Shown here: positions 31,203 through 43,342 of the stretch, one piece after another | Layout of the letters: each line of letters begins with the position of its first letter | Numbering within the stretch: position 1 is the stretch's first letter | Assembly: GCA_964019695.1 (NCBI GenBank) | Contig: OZ026515.1 | Coordinates: 145,937,152-146,001,151 of the forward strand | Length of the DNA stretch: 64,000 nucleotides | Direction: 5' to 3' | Source of the DNA: Loripinus fragilis | Taxonomy: Eukaryota; Mollusca; Bivalvia; Lucinida; Lucinidae | The notes under the pieces: model-generated | Databases searched by the model: none | Seen by the model: the letters and a program-made list of their open reading frames with translations, nothing else | Told to the model about the DNA's origin: nothing | Position numbers and translations under genes: made by a program

Positions 31203-32214
31203 GTTATTCTTGCATATTTCACCTGATTTCAGCGTAAACCGAGCTGAAAACATCGCTTAGACATTAAATATCCCTTCTCTTATGCTTGATTTCTCTAAAC
31301 AAAATGGCGTCAGGGTCAAACTTTCGAACGTCATTACGTCGCCAGAACGTCAATATACGCGCGCAACGTTTTCGCGAACGAAAGCATCGGCGAAATGGTC
31401 AGTCACGACCACAACGCTTTCCCGTGTAACGTCACCCATACAAATCAGTGCCCAGTTTAGGCTTTTTCAAGTAAAAGCCATGTTCAAACAGCACGTGAAT
31501 CTCATGATTTGAACATGGATTTTGCGGCTTCAAACAGCTTCGCGTAACGAATGCCCATGCAAGAATAGGTGTTTGAAAAGATTATTTGTACAGATTGTAT
31601 TATCGAGCAAGAGCTCTTGCGAATGAACCTTCGCTACTACATGTAGAAAATGTCTGACCAAAATCTAGACCTTTAAGCCGCTGGGTAGGTTTTATAGGGT
31701 TTAACCAAACAATAAAGTACCAAAATTTTGTGTGCTCCCTAAAAATATTGATGTTTTTGTTTTCAATAAACCACACATCAATTTTCCATGTTTTGATTTT
31801 ACCCATTGAATTTTCTCGGACGGTACAGAGGTCCAGATAAGCTTTCAGTTCAATTGGGTGTTTACCCCGCACGATTTTTATGAATTGCTTTTTTCCAAAA
31901 ACAATTGCTTAAAATATTTTTTTACCCCACATAGATTTTTGAAATTGCTTATTTATAAGTTATAATTAAAGTACCTAATAATCTTAGTTAATAATTTAAA
32001 TAATAATCTTAGTTTTCGTAATGGAAGAAACATACAGATTGAGTGACTTTAAGTACTCTGTGCAAATACTTTAGCTAGTAACTGACAAATGACTTGCTTA
32101 ATGTATCAAACTTCAAAGGAGACTTAGTAACATCACAACAAAAGAAAGGCTTGAACTGGCTACCACACTAAGTGTGCTAACATGGGATATATTCATATTT
32201 AGATCAGTTTGTTT
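31203..32214. other. No supported gene; CpG-richer patch
   Basis: About 31300-31400 has several ACGT/CG-rich words (e.g. 'aacgtcattacgtcgcc'), unlike the AT-rich surroundings. A short inverted motif 'catgttcaaa ... tttgaacatg' lies at about 31479-31519. No frame is convincing. Confidence 0.3.
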
Positions 32215-32350
32215 TTTTCTTTTGCTTTTCCAAAATTTAATTGCTTTTCGCTACCCCTTCATTTATAAAACCATTGCTTTTTCCAAAATTTAATTCCTTT
32301 TTGTTACCCCTTCATTTGAAAACAATTGCTTTTTTCACAAATTTAATTGC
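32215..32350. repeat. ~57-bp tandem repeat, 2.4 copies
   Basis: 'ttttccaaaatttaattgc' followed by 'taccccttcattt' occurs near 32228 and 32284, with a partial third unit near 32335. Diverged, non-coding. Confidence 0.7.
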
Positions 32351-32855
32351 TTGAATACCCCCAAAAAGCGGCTTATCTGTTCCTCTGTGGTACATTTTGA
32401 GGTGCAACATTAACATGCATTTAAAAGTAAAAAATAGTCTAAATTTACATTTATTACCTAATGTATAAACATTGATGTGACATATGGCTTTGAATTTTAC
32501 CTATCGCTTTTCTTTTGTCAGTCAGTATATATTGATGACACTGATGATGAACAGACGCATAAAGGAAGTCCTAACCTAGGTCATCTTCACCAGCGAAGGT
32601 TTCGTCGTATCTACCTTTCGACAAACCCTTCGCCTCACGACCCTCAAAATTTATTATTAGCGCAGGCTAATCGACCAATGAAATCGTCAGGAAGGATTTT
32701 TTCGATAATCCCTTCCTGCCAATCAGATTAAACGTAGCAGTTTATCGGCATCTAATAAATTCCACCTATTAAGTCTCCATAAGTCCAGATAAACAAAGAT
32801 TTTAGTCGTAAAATTATTTATTTTTCTTCTATCCTTCGGTTCAAAATTATGTTAT

Positions 32856-32900
32856 GGGTGCTCAAAATAACCATCTTAATGTGACAATTCCTTGAGCCCA
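32856..32900. repeat. Hairpin repeat, copy 3 (eroded)
   Basis: GGGTGCTCAAAATAACCATC faces a shortened partner arm 'tgacaattccttgagccc'. Same family as 2447-2493. Confidence 0.5.
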
Positions 32901-34395
32901 TTGAACGTATATTTTAGTTGTTAAATAAGAAACCTGAATGTAAATCAACTATGCCGTCTTATCTGGAGTCCCGGTGTTTATCGATTTTTTGCACCGCTTT
33001 GTGATTGATCATATTACTTGTTACTATTTTCGTCTTATGACTTACTCAATCGGAAGAAAATATCATTGTGAGGCCAAGGGTTAAGATAGCGAATCGTAAC
33101 CCTTGGTATGACAAGATGAACCTAGGTTAGCTAAAAGAGGATTATCTTTTGTTTTAAAATAACTTCAGAGAAATATATAAGGATCCTCAAAATGCCTGTT
33201 ACCAAAATTATACAAACTGTTCCATTCCACTGAACAAATTAGTCATTATAATTGTATCTGTTAGCACACTCAAAAGGTTGCAATCATTTAGTAAGAGTGC
33301 TTGAATGGAAAATTGGGATTTTTCTGTCTTGACTGGGGCCAGTCTAATACCTCCAACTAAAAATAAAAGATACTCTTATTTTTTCTGGTGTATCAATTTG
33401 TTTTCAGGACTGATGCCAGTCTAGACTTAAAGTACCATCCAATACCATAAGTATGTCGAACAGTTTGGATTTGGATGACAACCAACATTTTGCTAGTCTG
33501 ATTAGGGTCTGAAAGGTTAATAGTAGGACTAGCATGCAAAGGGTCCATACATTTCATCTGGTACATGACCTTAGAGATGTCAGACTTTATGCATTTATGC
33601 ATTCGCAAATCATCTCTGTAAAGAATCTGCTTGACTATTTGCCTCTTCAAAATCCATGCATCGTGTAACTTGTATAATTTCAGGTTATCTGTGCTTTAAT
33701 AAGCCCCCTTTTTACTTTGGATTTCTGACTGGCCAACTGTCTTATTATTCTCTTCAGCAGAATAGTGGCTAAATGTCATACCAGGTCGGCCTAGGTCAAT
33801 CTTTGAAGAACATGATGCAATCAGAATTTCAAGATAGACTGGGAAACCAGAAAATGACTATTCTATTTTTACAAATGACATCAGTTTAATCTTAGACAGA
33901 GGTCCCATGATTGGTTACATTTGGTCACATGCTCCTCCATGGTACAGCTCTAATTCTCACCTTATATATTGTGTTTAGGTGCTCATGCACCTAAACAATA
34001 AATAAAAAGAAAAAAAAATGAGTCTGATAGTACGCTAAACTTTCACTACTAGCCGCCTAAATACATCAGAGTCTCTCGAAACAGGCGTGTAGAACGACCC
34101 TGAGCGCATGTTTCTCCTAAAATAAAACCAACAATATGACTTGTAAACGAGTCCGGGACATTTTGGCCCAAAGCAAACTGGGCATTTAATCGGCACATAA
34201 ATTCGACCCCTCATACTTCGGTCCCTTTGATGCGAAAAAACGTTTAAGAGACCATTTAGCGCGTATGAATAAACACATTTTTCTACACGCCTGGTCTACA
34301 CACTCGGACACGCTCGAGATACGTATTCAACATAATGTAACCCCGGATCAGAGCCGGTCGGATTTGCATCGGATTATCGATATATTGATTCTTTT
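32901..34395. other. No gene or recognised element
   Basis: About 1.5 kb of AT-rich sequence inside the 7.5-kb insertion. Open frames are short and lack domain features; I saw no repeat shared with the rest of the window. Confidence 0.35.
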
Positions 34396-34634
34396 CATGC
34401 GCGGATCCAGAAAGTTTTGTCAGAGGGGTCCAACTCTGCAACACTGACAATAATTTTAGACCGGGAGAGCGGATCCAAATACCACTAAAAGCGGACCAAT
34501 GTCGGCCTATTATGGTCCACATTGAATGCTGGCTTCATAGCTTTGAGAATTTTCGAGAATTTCAAGAAAACCTATATTTTTGTGATTTTTCAGGGGGTCC
34601 GGACCCCCTGTCACCCCCTCTGGATCCGCGCATG
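34396..34634. mobile_element. MITE family A, copy 3, with CTTTT target duplication
   Basis: CATGCGCGGATCCAGA and TCTGGATCCGCGCATG are perfect inverted ends. The flanks are CTTTT on both sides (34391-34395 and 34635-34639), giving a 5-bp target duplication. 239 bp, non-coding. Confidence 0.9.
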
Positions 34635-36474
34635 CTTTTGAACACCCAACTTATATTGGGGAGGATTAGGTGGGGGTCTCGGTAATTCAGAAAACCTTGT
34701 AGAATCCCTTACAAAGTAGAAGGAAGGTTCCATCGGTTAAGAAAGTGTTTAGATGCTCCAGGGGAGAAAACAAGAGGTTAGAGGGCCTGTGTAGGCCGGG
34801 TTAACCCGCCCTTATTTTGGGAAATTGACTAACAGTGCTGATCCAGATTAGACGCCGCATGGTTCGCCGTCTGATCAGGGTCGCCATAGTTTGCTAAACA
34901 TAATTATCTATTAAAATTTGAATAAACATGACAAATACCGCCCAACAGCGGAAGTAGACTGGTCCAATTCAGGATATTTCATTAGGTATAAATGGAAGAT
35001 AAGAGACGTGTTGTATCCTAACAAAAAGTTTTATGGGTTTTTTTTGTTTAACGTCCAAGTCAGCAGCTACGATCATGTCGGTTTTCAGTTCACATAACAA
35101 AGCTTGAGCAAGCGGTAACCAAAACTTCGTGCACATACTTTTGCCTTTCACTGACAGCAAAAATAGTAAGTGAGTATGATCAGGAAATACCACAATCACA
35201 AACCGCAGACAACCCCGTGCCACCGCAAGGAAGAGCCTCTCAACCATCACGAGACACCAGGAAGACAAATTAAGCAAAGCAACCAGCTCTCTCTACCCCA
35301 TCAAAACCTTCTTGAATGAATCAACGGTATGGTGGAGAATGACCGTAGAAATTAATTTATTTCATGATCAATCTTCACTAAAGTATCGGAAACTCACTGA
35401 CACCTTGATCTGCAGTCAGACACGCATCCGCAGTTACCGACTGCGCTAAGCGGCCTGGTATTAACAAATATGTAAAGATCACAAGAGATGGCAACTGCTA
35501 ATATGTATAAGCAGTTTGGATGTAGATCGAGTCGTAAAATGTCCGGCTCCGGATCTAAACTGCTTGAAACTAGATGAGCCTTATATCTACATTAAGGAAT
35601 GGCTAATACGGGAATGATGTTAAATAGTTTCGTCGCACCACATCTGGGTTGACCTGATTGAACAGTGCAACCCAGGTCATATGCATCAACGCGCGACAGT
35701 CGAGCTGTGTCTTCACTGGTTGCGTTTCGCCGGATTATGTGTTTTGTACATTCCCGGACATTTGTTAGTAGCGAAAACCCAGGTTAAACGGTGTACGTCT
35801 ACTATCAATCAGGGACAACACCCATCGTTTTTGATTAACAAATAGTACCTTATTTATAAATCTTTACCGCAGATGAACATCTTACGGGCAGGTCAGACCC
35901 CATTCAGATGCCGCATGATGCACCAACAAAATCTACCTTCAAACTAGCACCCAATTTTCACTAAACTTCCGTACGCTCTACTGACTTGACTAGCAGTAAT
36001 CTTAAGACGGCAGGAATGTGCAGGCCGACCCGTTTGTTGCATAAAAAAATCATGAATTTTGCGGTAACGAGCCTGCCTGATCTATAGAGGCGGCTGGTCA
36101 AAGTCGTTTGACTCTTTTCTCAAATATTATCTATGCGACTGACAGACAGTATTTAGCTGTGCCTAGTGAAAACTTTAACATGTTTAAACCAGCCTGTAAA
36201 CCATTGCCGCCTGGCAGTGACTTGGCTGGTAGAGCGTTAGACTGGCGGCAGTGACCTATATACGTCACAAACTGGGGATAGAAAGGGATAGAAGAGTCCG
36301 AAACCCACCAGTCACTGGGCAAGACTTCGACACTTTATCCGCTGCTGTGTACTGGTTCAAGCCGGGATGACGGGGAATTGTCCCGACATGACTGTAAAAA
36401 ATTGTTGACTGTTATGTAAAGAATTAGCACAAACAAATTCAAACCAGTCTAATCATAGTTGTTTTTGTATTGTT
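34635..36474. other. No gene; includes a retroelement-tail-like segment
   Basis: About 35160-35300 ('caggaaataccacaatcaca', then 'ccgcaaggaagagcctctc') reads as the reverse of tail sequences near 13700 and resembles 51235-51400, consistent with a second Penelope-like subfamily. About 36205-36260 has a tRNA-like 'gtgacttggctggtagagcg'. The rest is unique, without coding signal. Confidence 0.3.
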
Positions 36475-36643
36475 TGATTTTTGTGTGTGTGTGTGACGTC
36501 CCTGTCAAAAATTAAGCTATGTCGGGACGGGCAAACCTATGTTGATCATGTACTGAGCAAAGATCGAGGACACAATGCAAGCTTGGACCCGCAACTCCTC
36601 GGTCTCAAGTCAAGCACTCTACCACCGAGCCACTGCGCCCCCT
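36475..36643 (-). mobile_element. tRNA-derived SINE, copy 3
   Basis: On the minus strand the head has A-box 'gtggctcggtggtagagtg' and B-box 'gcgggtccaagc', like the SINE at 14733-14900. The lower end runs into (GT)n. A target duplication is not obvious. Confidence 0.6.
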
Positions 36644-36744
36644 TTGCTGTTTGAAGAAAATGCAATGCAGTTTTATTACCCCAGTTATGCCATACGGGAT
36701 TGCTAGTTATTTTACAGCAACTTATGTTGACCCTGCCTCGAGCG

Positions 36745-36960
36745 GTAGCCGTGTCATAAGATTGCCGCCATCAATGTGGCGTGAATGCAACGAGCCTATG
36801 CAGCCACCTTTTTAGCTTACGGCTCCAAATGATGTTTGGTCAGTAACTTAAACACTCATAGAATATTAAAGCTAGCAAAGTCTCTGATCAGACTGCGCGT
36901 ATGCGCAGGCAAGTCTGAGCATTTGCTGGTCAGACATACCACATTGTTATTGGTCTGCGC
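36745..36960. mobile_element. MITE family B, degenerate copy
   Basis: Recognised by the internal landmarks 'gcctatgcagccacctttt', 'tgatgtttggtcagtaactt' and 'gactgcgcgtatgcgcaggc'. The right end 'cataccacattgttattgg' is preserved and the left end is eroded. Confidence 0.55.
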
Positions 36961-38097
36961 TGTGTGCGAAATTTCCATTTTGGGTTTCAACCCTTGTATA
37001 CCTATAACTCCTTATCGTGTACTTTGGCAAATAGTAAAGACCTAGATTTCATCAGGGTCTTCACTGTGTGCCTACTAGTGGACAAAATGATTTTTCAGGA
37101 ATAGATTCGCAAATTGTAACACGTGACACCTCAATACCGTGACACAATAGACCATCCCAAGTTTAAAGTATCAAGCCAGATGGAATAATCTATTAGTGCC
37201 TAAAGGGGTAATAACATGTAGACACAGATCTAAACACAGTTTCGGTGATGTGTATTTTAAGAGACGTTACACGCTTATAAGGTCAGTACTGAGGTATTAA
37301 CCAGATGTCATTTTATTGCCCCGGGTATTGCAGACTTCCTGTTTCCAAAAGCCGTACCAAATGAAAAACACATTCCTACTTGTGTACCGCAATGCTATGA
37401 CGTCCTTTCACACTTTGATACCAGTAAATATCTACTTTGGCAAACAGTGACGACTCAGACGTCTCAGCCACCGACACAACAGGCATTTTCGGACAGATTT
37501 TGAACTATATTAATTCATAAGTACTTAAATAAGTGACAGTGCTCCTTTTCTGTAGCGCGTGAACGGTGCGACGAACGGCGAATCGTCCCCTGAGAAAACT
37601 GAGATTTATTATATGAGGACAGCAAAGGTACAGATCAGCCTACACATTTGTACAAACTGGTTTGCAGCTATACTGTTGGTATCCATGAAAATATTTCAAA
37701 CTGAATTTAGAAGTATCCCAGCTGATCAGACCAGTTTGCGCTCTATACTGGTTGGAAACTCAATATGACCTTTTACCATGGTATAGCTAAAAAACGATCG
37801 TACCACACGTCTGCTTCCGGAAATCGCGGAGTCAGCGTAGTAATATTTATGAAAGTGCGATGATATTTTTTATATCAATTTAATGTCTTGATTTTATTAA
37901 AAATCAAATTAATCAAACAGTTAACTTGTTTCTATATATATTTAATCTTTTGGGTGCTGTAGTTGCTTTTTTAAAGGACATATAGCTCATTTTTAGACGC
38001 ACTATCTTTTTGCTATTTCAACCCCACCGATCCCCTCGTATTACTATATGTTAGGTGCAAATCTGGGGTGTTTTTCGCACGGAGACGTTTCCGTGAT
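36961..38097. other. No gene; right end of the 7.5-kb insertion
   Basis: Unique AT-rich sequence up to the inverted end at 38074-38097. A 69-codon frame near 37559 has no recognisable features. Confidence 0.3.
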
Positions 38098-38518
38098 GCT
38101 TGCCGAAGATTACAACAATTTTTGCTTGAATTTTAGGTCTATTGTTATTCTTTCATCTGTTTAAAATTGGTCAAATGTTATAAACTTCCAGATGAGATTA
38201 TGAACAAATAAACACGGTGACATATTCTTTTTATTTTATAAATGAATAACCCATGCATAAAGCAAACTGTATGCAAAGTATTGAACAGATTTCAACTTAA
38301 GAAGTATTTAGTAGCATATGTCCTTAAGAAAATTCCAGAACAATCAGGTAACAACTATGATATCATATGCTATATTTATTCTGGAAATTTCCAGAGGTTT
38401 CTCAATGATTCCACTTAATTCCAGAAGCTTCTATTTGTATGGAAAAGAAATTTCTAGGGAATTCCAGACATATCAGGAAACTTCCATGACAATACATTTT
38501 TAATTTCTAGATGATTAG

Positions 38519-38630
<112 letters not shown>

Positions 38631-38867
38631 TCCTTCTAAAAAAATCTTTAATCAAATAAACACCTTGTTTACAACAACTTGTTTGCCATTAATATCTCCA
38701 ATATCTGGGTCAACAGAAATTTAGTAAACAACATATTAAAACAGATAAACACCATACATGTTACAAGAGATATAGTATGAAGACCAAATTAAAGTAAGAA
38801 AGGTCATGAAATTCTAATTATGTATTTTAATAATAAAAAATCTACTGAGCATAAAGATAAAAGAGAT

Positions 38868-39070
38868 AACGTCGCTTATTTGAAACAAACGGCATAAGCT
38901 CTGTAGAGCTATTATTGCAACATAACAAATCTTTTTAACAGATACTTACCTGCCTTACTCTATCTTCCTATCACAAGCATCAGCAAGGGAGCTGCTAGTA
39001 CCATTTATACACCTTTGGTATGGTGCGGGATTTGAACCCATAACCTCTCACTCTGAGCTATCGGGGCAGT
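38868..39070 (-). mobile_element. tRNA-derived SINE, right-block copy
   Basis: Block duplicate of 20808-21015, with the same head-to-tail order and small substitutions. Not an independent insertion. Confidence 0.65.
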
Positions 39071-39663
39071 CTCAAGCATGATATTTCAACTGCTCATAAT
39101 AACTAAAATTCTGAAAAAGAATACTTTTCTTGCTTTCAAACTCTCAGATGTTGTTTGTATCATGCTAATAAATGTTACAATGCCAACAAATGTATGGCAC
39201 TTTGACATTTAAGAGCATGATAAATTTCATGCTCAGTTGAGGTGAGCATGAAAACATTATTTATAACCTCGGAGCCGTGAGGCACTCAGAAAGATCTGCC
39301 CATAGGTCCAGTTAAGGAAACTTTTTAGCGTAGAAAATAAATTATTTCATTACCGATCAATTTAAACATGCGTTTTAAGTGTCCCATTGAGCCATTTTTG
39401 GCTGAGATATCAGCCTGTCAGATAAACGCTATTTGAATTGAAATGGCGTTCCCTTGGCGGGCTGATGGCTGCCCGCCACTGTATGCTGGCTAAGCATCTC
39501 ATCGAGACTGTTCTTGATTACTCACAGCTTATGTTTTTGTTGATAAATATAAAAATATCATTTTCAATTATGCACCCTAATCTGCAGGCCTGGGTCAATT
39601 ACTGGATTTTAGAAGTTACGCAGTAGTAAGGAAACATTAATTTCCAATATATCCATTGTCGTT

Positions 39664-41151
39664 TTATCTTGTCCTAGCAATTATTTTGTATGGTTTTGGA
39701 CAGTCTGTTAAACCATTAATACCAGTCATGTTATATTCTTCGCCAACCACTGGAAGTAGCTCACACCTTTGGACCATGCTGACCAGTGTTATAAATAGAT
39801 TATTCCTGGCTAGATGCTCACCAAGACATTTCCTTTTTCCAAGACCAAAAGGATATATTGACACAGCTTTATCTCTGTCGACTTCTCCATCAGATGTAAG
39901 GAAATGTTCGGGATAGAAAGCATTCGGGTAGCTCCAGAGTTTCACATTTCTTGTGACAGAGTGGGCGTTGAAGATAATTGGTGTGCCTTTAGGTATATCG
40001 TAGCCACTAAGTTTGGCATTTCTGACTGCAGCATGTGGCAACAATAGCGGTATGGGGGTTTTGAACCTCATACCTTCGAGGATGACTGCTTCAGTGTACG
40101 GCATTGCTTGTTTGTCATTGAGACTAGGTGTGCGGTCACCAAGAACCCTGTCTATCTCTTCAAACAGTTTCTTCTGAACATGAGGCAACGTCACAAGACA
40201 GAGTAAAATCCACCGCATAGTTGTTGCCGTTGTATCAAATCCAGCTGGTATTATTTCTTCTAGAGCCCTCACAAAGTGGGCAAACTTTAAACCAACATTT
40301 TTCATCTCACTTGTGCCATCTTTTAGCTCAACGAGGCTATCAGCTAGATTACGTATATCACCTTTGTCGAATGAGTCTGTAGTGTCTATAATTTTCTTTG
40401 TGCTTAATTTAGTCGCATGCTCAGCCACATTTTGTATTGGTTTAATAAGGCTAGGAAACAGTCTAGATAACCATGGCATAACTTCAACAGGATTACCTGA
40501 CGTTGCGAAGTCGATGAAATCCTTTTCTATAACAATCATCTGAATAAAGTCATCGTCTTCTCTGACATTTTCTCCCCGCCCATATACTAGTTGGTATATG
40601 ACGCTGCAGAATGTGATATAGAAGTCCATCTTGGGATCAAACGGCTTCCCATTATGCTGCATCACATCTGACAGAAACTGTTTTGCTTCATCCACTAATA
40701 AGTCCTCCAAGGGATGGGTTTTACTATTAAAAATTCTGTTGAATCTGTTAGACATTATTTTATGAAGCATGATCCATCGTTCATTGTACTCTCCAAATGC
40801 TAATCTGTCCTTAAGGATAGAAAACGTGTAGAAATCGGGTCTGGAATCGAAAACGCCAGCATTTGTCACAAGTGTCTCTTTGATTTTCTCCGCACCATTC
40901 ACCACGACTGTAGTAAACGATCCCATACGTATGGTAAAAATGTCACCATATTTATGACTCAGATTTAAGAGGGTTTCTTGCGGTTGTGGACCCAGAAATG
41001 GTAGATAACCGACGATAGGAAGCCCCCATGGTCCTGGTGGTAGGTTGGTATTGTATATGTTTGCAATATACCACAACAATACAGCCACAACAATAAGGAT
41101 TATTCCTATTACAGTTTCATGCGAACAAATTATATCATACACATAGGCCAT
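39664..41151 (-). CDS. Cytochrome P450 (clan 2), copy 4 (most divergent)
   Basis: An intact single-exon gene of 495 codons. It is three residues shorter at the N-terminus (start MAYVYDII) and two shorter near residue 220. Anchor, PPGP (38-41), AGFDTT, EGMR, FYPEHF and FGLGKRKCLG with Cys442 are present; the C-helix again has His in the usual Arg position. Residues about 175-265 are strongly different from the other copies (YQLVYGRGENVREDDDF, KPIQNVAEHATKLSTKK), the F-G helix region that usually lines the substrate entrance. The last ~200 residues are almost the same as in the others. The 5' flank is unrelated beyond a few short words, so its control is probably different. Confidence 0.95.
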   Translation of the reverse strand: MAYVYDIICSHETVIGIILIVVAVLLWYIANIYNTNLPPGPWGLPIVGYLPFLGPQPQETLLNLSHKYGDIFTIRMGSFTTVVVNGAEKIKETLVTNAGVFDSRPDFYTFSILKDRLAFGEYNERWIMLHKIMSNRFNRIFNSKTHPLEDLLVDEAKQFLSDVMQHNGKPFDPKMDFYITFCSVIYQLVYGRGENVREDDDFIQMIVIEKDFIDFATSGNPVEVMPWLSRLFPSLIKPIQNVAEHATKLSTKKIIDTTDSFDKGDIRNLADSLVELKDGTSEMKNVGLKFAHFVRALEEIIPAGFDTTATTMRWILLCLVTLPHVQKKLFEEIDRVLGDRTPSLNDKQAMPYTEAVILEGMRFKTPIPLLLPHAAVRNAKLSGYDIPKGTPIIFNAHSVTRNVKLWSYPNAFYPEHFLTSDGEVDRDKAVSIYPFGLGKRKCLGEHLARNNLFITLVSMVQRCELLPVVGEEYNMTGINGLTDCPKPYKIIARTR

Positions 41152-41723
41152 AATCGTCGTGCCTTACTCTAGCTTCATGGGTCAACATAAAAATTAAATA
41201 GTTTATAACAGTTTATAACTGATAAAGCGAGCCTAATCACATGAAATCTGCCTTAGTGTTATAACAGGGTAACGCCATCTGAATGTGGTTTCTCTGATGG
41301 GACGATAGTGGCCAGCTTTGTTTTTTTCTTGTCAACTTTTTCCAGTCATGAATGAAAACAAGCAGCTTGCTGAGAGAACAGACAGCTTACCGAGAATGTA
41401 TTTGGACAGCATAAGTCAAAGACAGCCTTCTTATATGTTCACTGCTATCTACAATTTCTTTTTCATTGGAAAACCTTGACGGACACTATAAACATAGCAA
41501 ATGAGCAGACCTCAGAGTCTACAAGTACTAGAGGGGATGCTTTACTGTGTTTAAGAAAACTTTTATATTTTATGGTATCATTTCACGTAGCAATACTTAA
41601 GCAAGATAACGTAAGTGTACAACATGCAGGAGCATATCATAAACATTCAAATTATGCATGCCCTTCTGACACGTCTACTGGATACATCAGATTGCGAAAG
41701 AAGCACTATTAAAAAGTAAATTT
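41152..41723. other. P450-4 upstream region, no gene
   Basis: Lacks the conserved upstream block of the other three P450 genes; only short echoes remain ('aatcacatgaaat'). Any promoter of P450-4 should lie here, but I cannot point to an element. Confidence 0.35.
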
Positions 41724-41959
41724 GAGCCAGTGCATGAGATTTCCAACAATTGGTATTTTGACAAGTGTAGACTCAGACGAGCCTATGCAGCCTCCTTTTA
41801 AGCTTAGAAACTCCAAATGGTGTTCAGTCTGTAGCTTAACAATCATAGAATACCCAAGCGACTAGCAAAGGCTCTGATCAGACTGCGCGTATGCGCAGGC
41901 TGATTTAAGGCTTTGCTGGTCGCACATACCACATTGTTTGAAATCTCATTCACTGGCTC
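41724..41959. mobile_element. MITE family B, copy 4
   Basis: Ends GAGCCAGTGCATGAGATTTC and GAAATCTCATTCACTGGCTC. 236 bp, with all family landmarks and little divergence. Flanking ATT words do not give a clear target duplication. Confidence 0.85.
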
Positions 41960-42889
41960 ATTATTATTTTTATTTTGGGCCAGTGCATTATACTATCGTA
42001 CTTTTCGCATACGCACAAAAACCTCCTTCAAACACCCATGCCGGCCTATCCAGGGGGAGGGGAGGGATGGGGGATCGAGGTCTGAATGCTGTTCCAAGTC
42101 TTCATCTACATCTATAGTATGTATATATGAACATCTAAGGCTGTGGCGAGTCTGAGCATTTGTGCAGGCTCACCCAGGCCTTCGTCGCTCAACCTCGATG
42201 CGATATATTATGTACCAAAACCAGAATCTCTACTGGAGATAGTTCTGCCCAGGATTTTGTTACTTATAAAGTCTAGACACACAAGAACTCAAATAGTATC
42301 CCCCAGTCCGACAACTGGCTGTTTCAAGTGCACAAGCTGTTCTTTTGCCAGCAAGTCCCCTGTGTACACTCTATCATCGTGAAATATAGGACAACGACAA
42401 ACCGTATCCCGCATGTCTTCTGCTTCAAGTTGACAATATGGACAAGTTGGGTCCACAGTTGTATTGAAGACATTGGCGATGAGTCTGTAAGGTGTATGTT
42501 CCCTCGATAATTCTTGCCTAGACGATACATCTCTTAATCTGTCTAACAGTCTTTATTTCTTTCCACAGAGTAAACAGTACCTATCCTTAGAATACAAGTC
42601 TAGATAACATAGAGACCCTTTTTTACTTAAGATTTGGTCCAGTATAAATATATATTTCATCCACATGCCACGACCTTGTTGAGTGTAGGTAGGTAATGTT
42701 TTAGTAGCACTTGGCTTGCCACGCGTGTTGTTGAACCTACAAGCAAGTTGTCTTTCCATTAAGTTTTGTAGCCAATATGTAGTAAACTTAACCAACTGTT
42801 TTTGTAATTAATTTTTATAGTTACGTGTCTTTAGTTAAGACTGCGTACCAAAAATTAATTTGCTTAATTCTCAACTAATCATATGTCGT

Positions 42890-42936
42890 GGGTGCTCAAA
42901 AAACCATCTCATTGAGACGGTTCTTTTGAGCAATCC
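42890..42936. repeat. 47-bp hairpin repeat, copy 4
   Basis: GGGTGCTCAAAAAACCATCTC pairs with GAGACGGTTCTTTTGAGCAATCC. Lies within the remains of the LINE. The following 'gatgggtaagaaaatat' is shared with the copy at 2447. Confidence 0.6.
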
Positions 42937-43342
42937 AAAGGTGCGCTAAAACTGATGGGTAAGAAAATATTTGCAAGTTTACGCTCAAAAATTTTGTTTA
43001 TCTAAACCTATGAAACTGTTATACATACTGTTGGAATTAGTTGTTCTTTAGGTAGGGATTAAAGATTTCTCAAAGTTCGAAAGTGATATTTCTGCTAAAC
43101 GGATCTTAGTCATCTACTTGAGCTTTTGTAGGTAATACGACGTTTAGTCCATACAACAAGCGATTCTGTGAATCTGATAGGAAACTTCCAGACTCAATCC
43201 ACTAAAGACATGAAGCCGGGTGATCATCAATGAGTATGAATTTAGTCTGGCTACTGATCGAGATCATTTCTAATGTATATGATTTAATTCCTTTTTCCGG
43301 CACGACTGATACCTAGATGTGCTGCACTATCAGACTCGTATT

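Larger units (their letters stand above)
30564..38097. mobile_element. 7.5-kb insertion with matching inverted ends
   Basis: The left end ATTACGGAAACGGCTCCGTG pairs with the right end CACGGAGACGTTTCCGTGAT (18 of 20). The left block (20049-20072) carries the empty site 'gaagcttgcc'; the insertion falls at AAGCTT with a GC duplication of 2 bp or none. The left end also has a local reverse copy at 30622-30638 ('cggagatttccgtaatg'). The 7534-bp interior contains a palindrome (31063-31202), MITEs, SINEs and unique DNA but no open frame I recognise, so it is non-autonomous or decayed. It could also be two ends of smaller related elements capturing host DNA. Confidence 0.65.
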
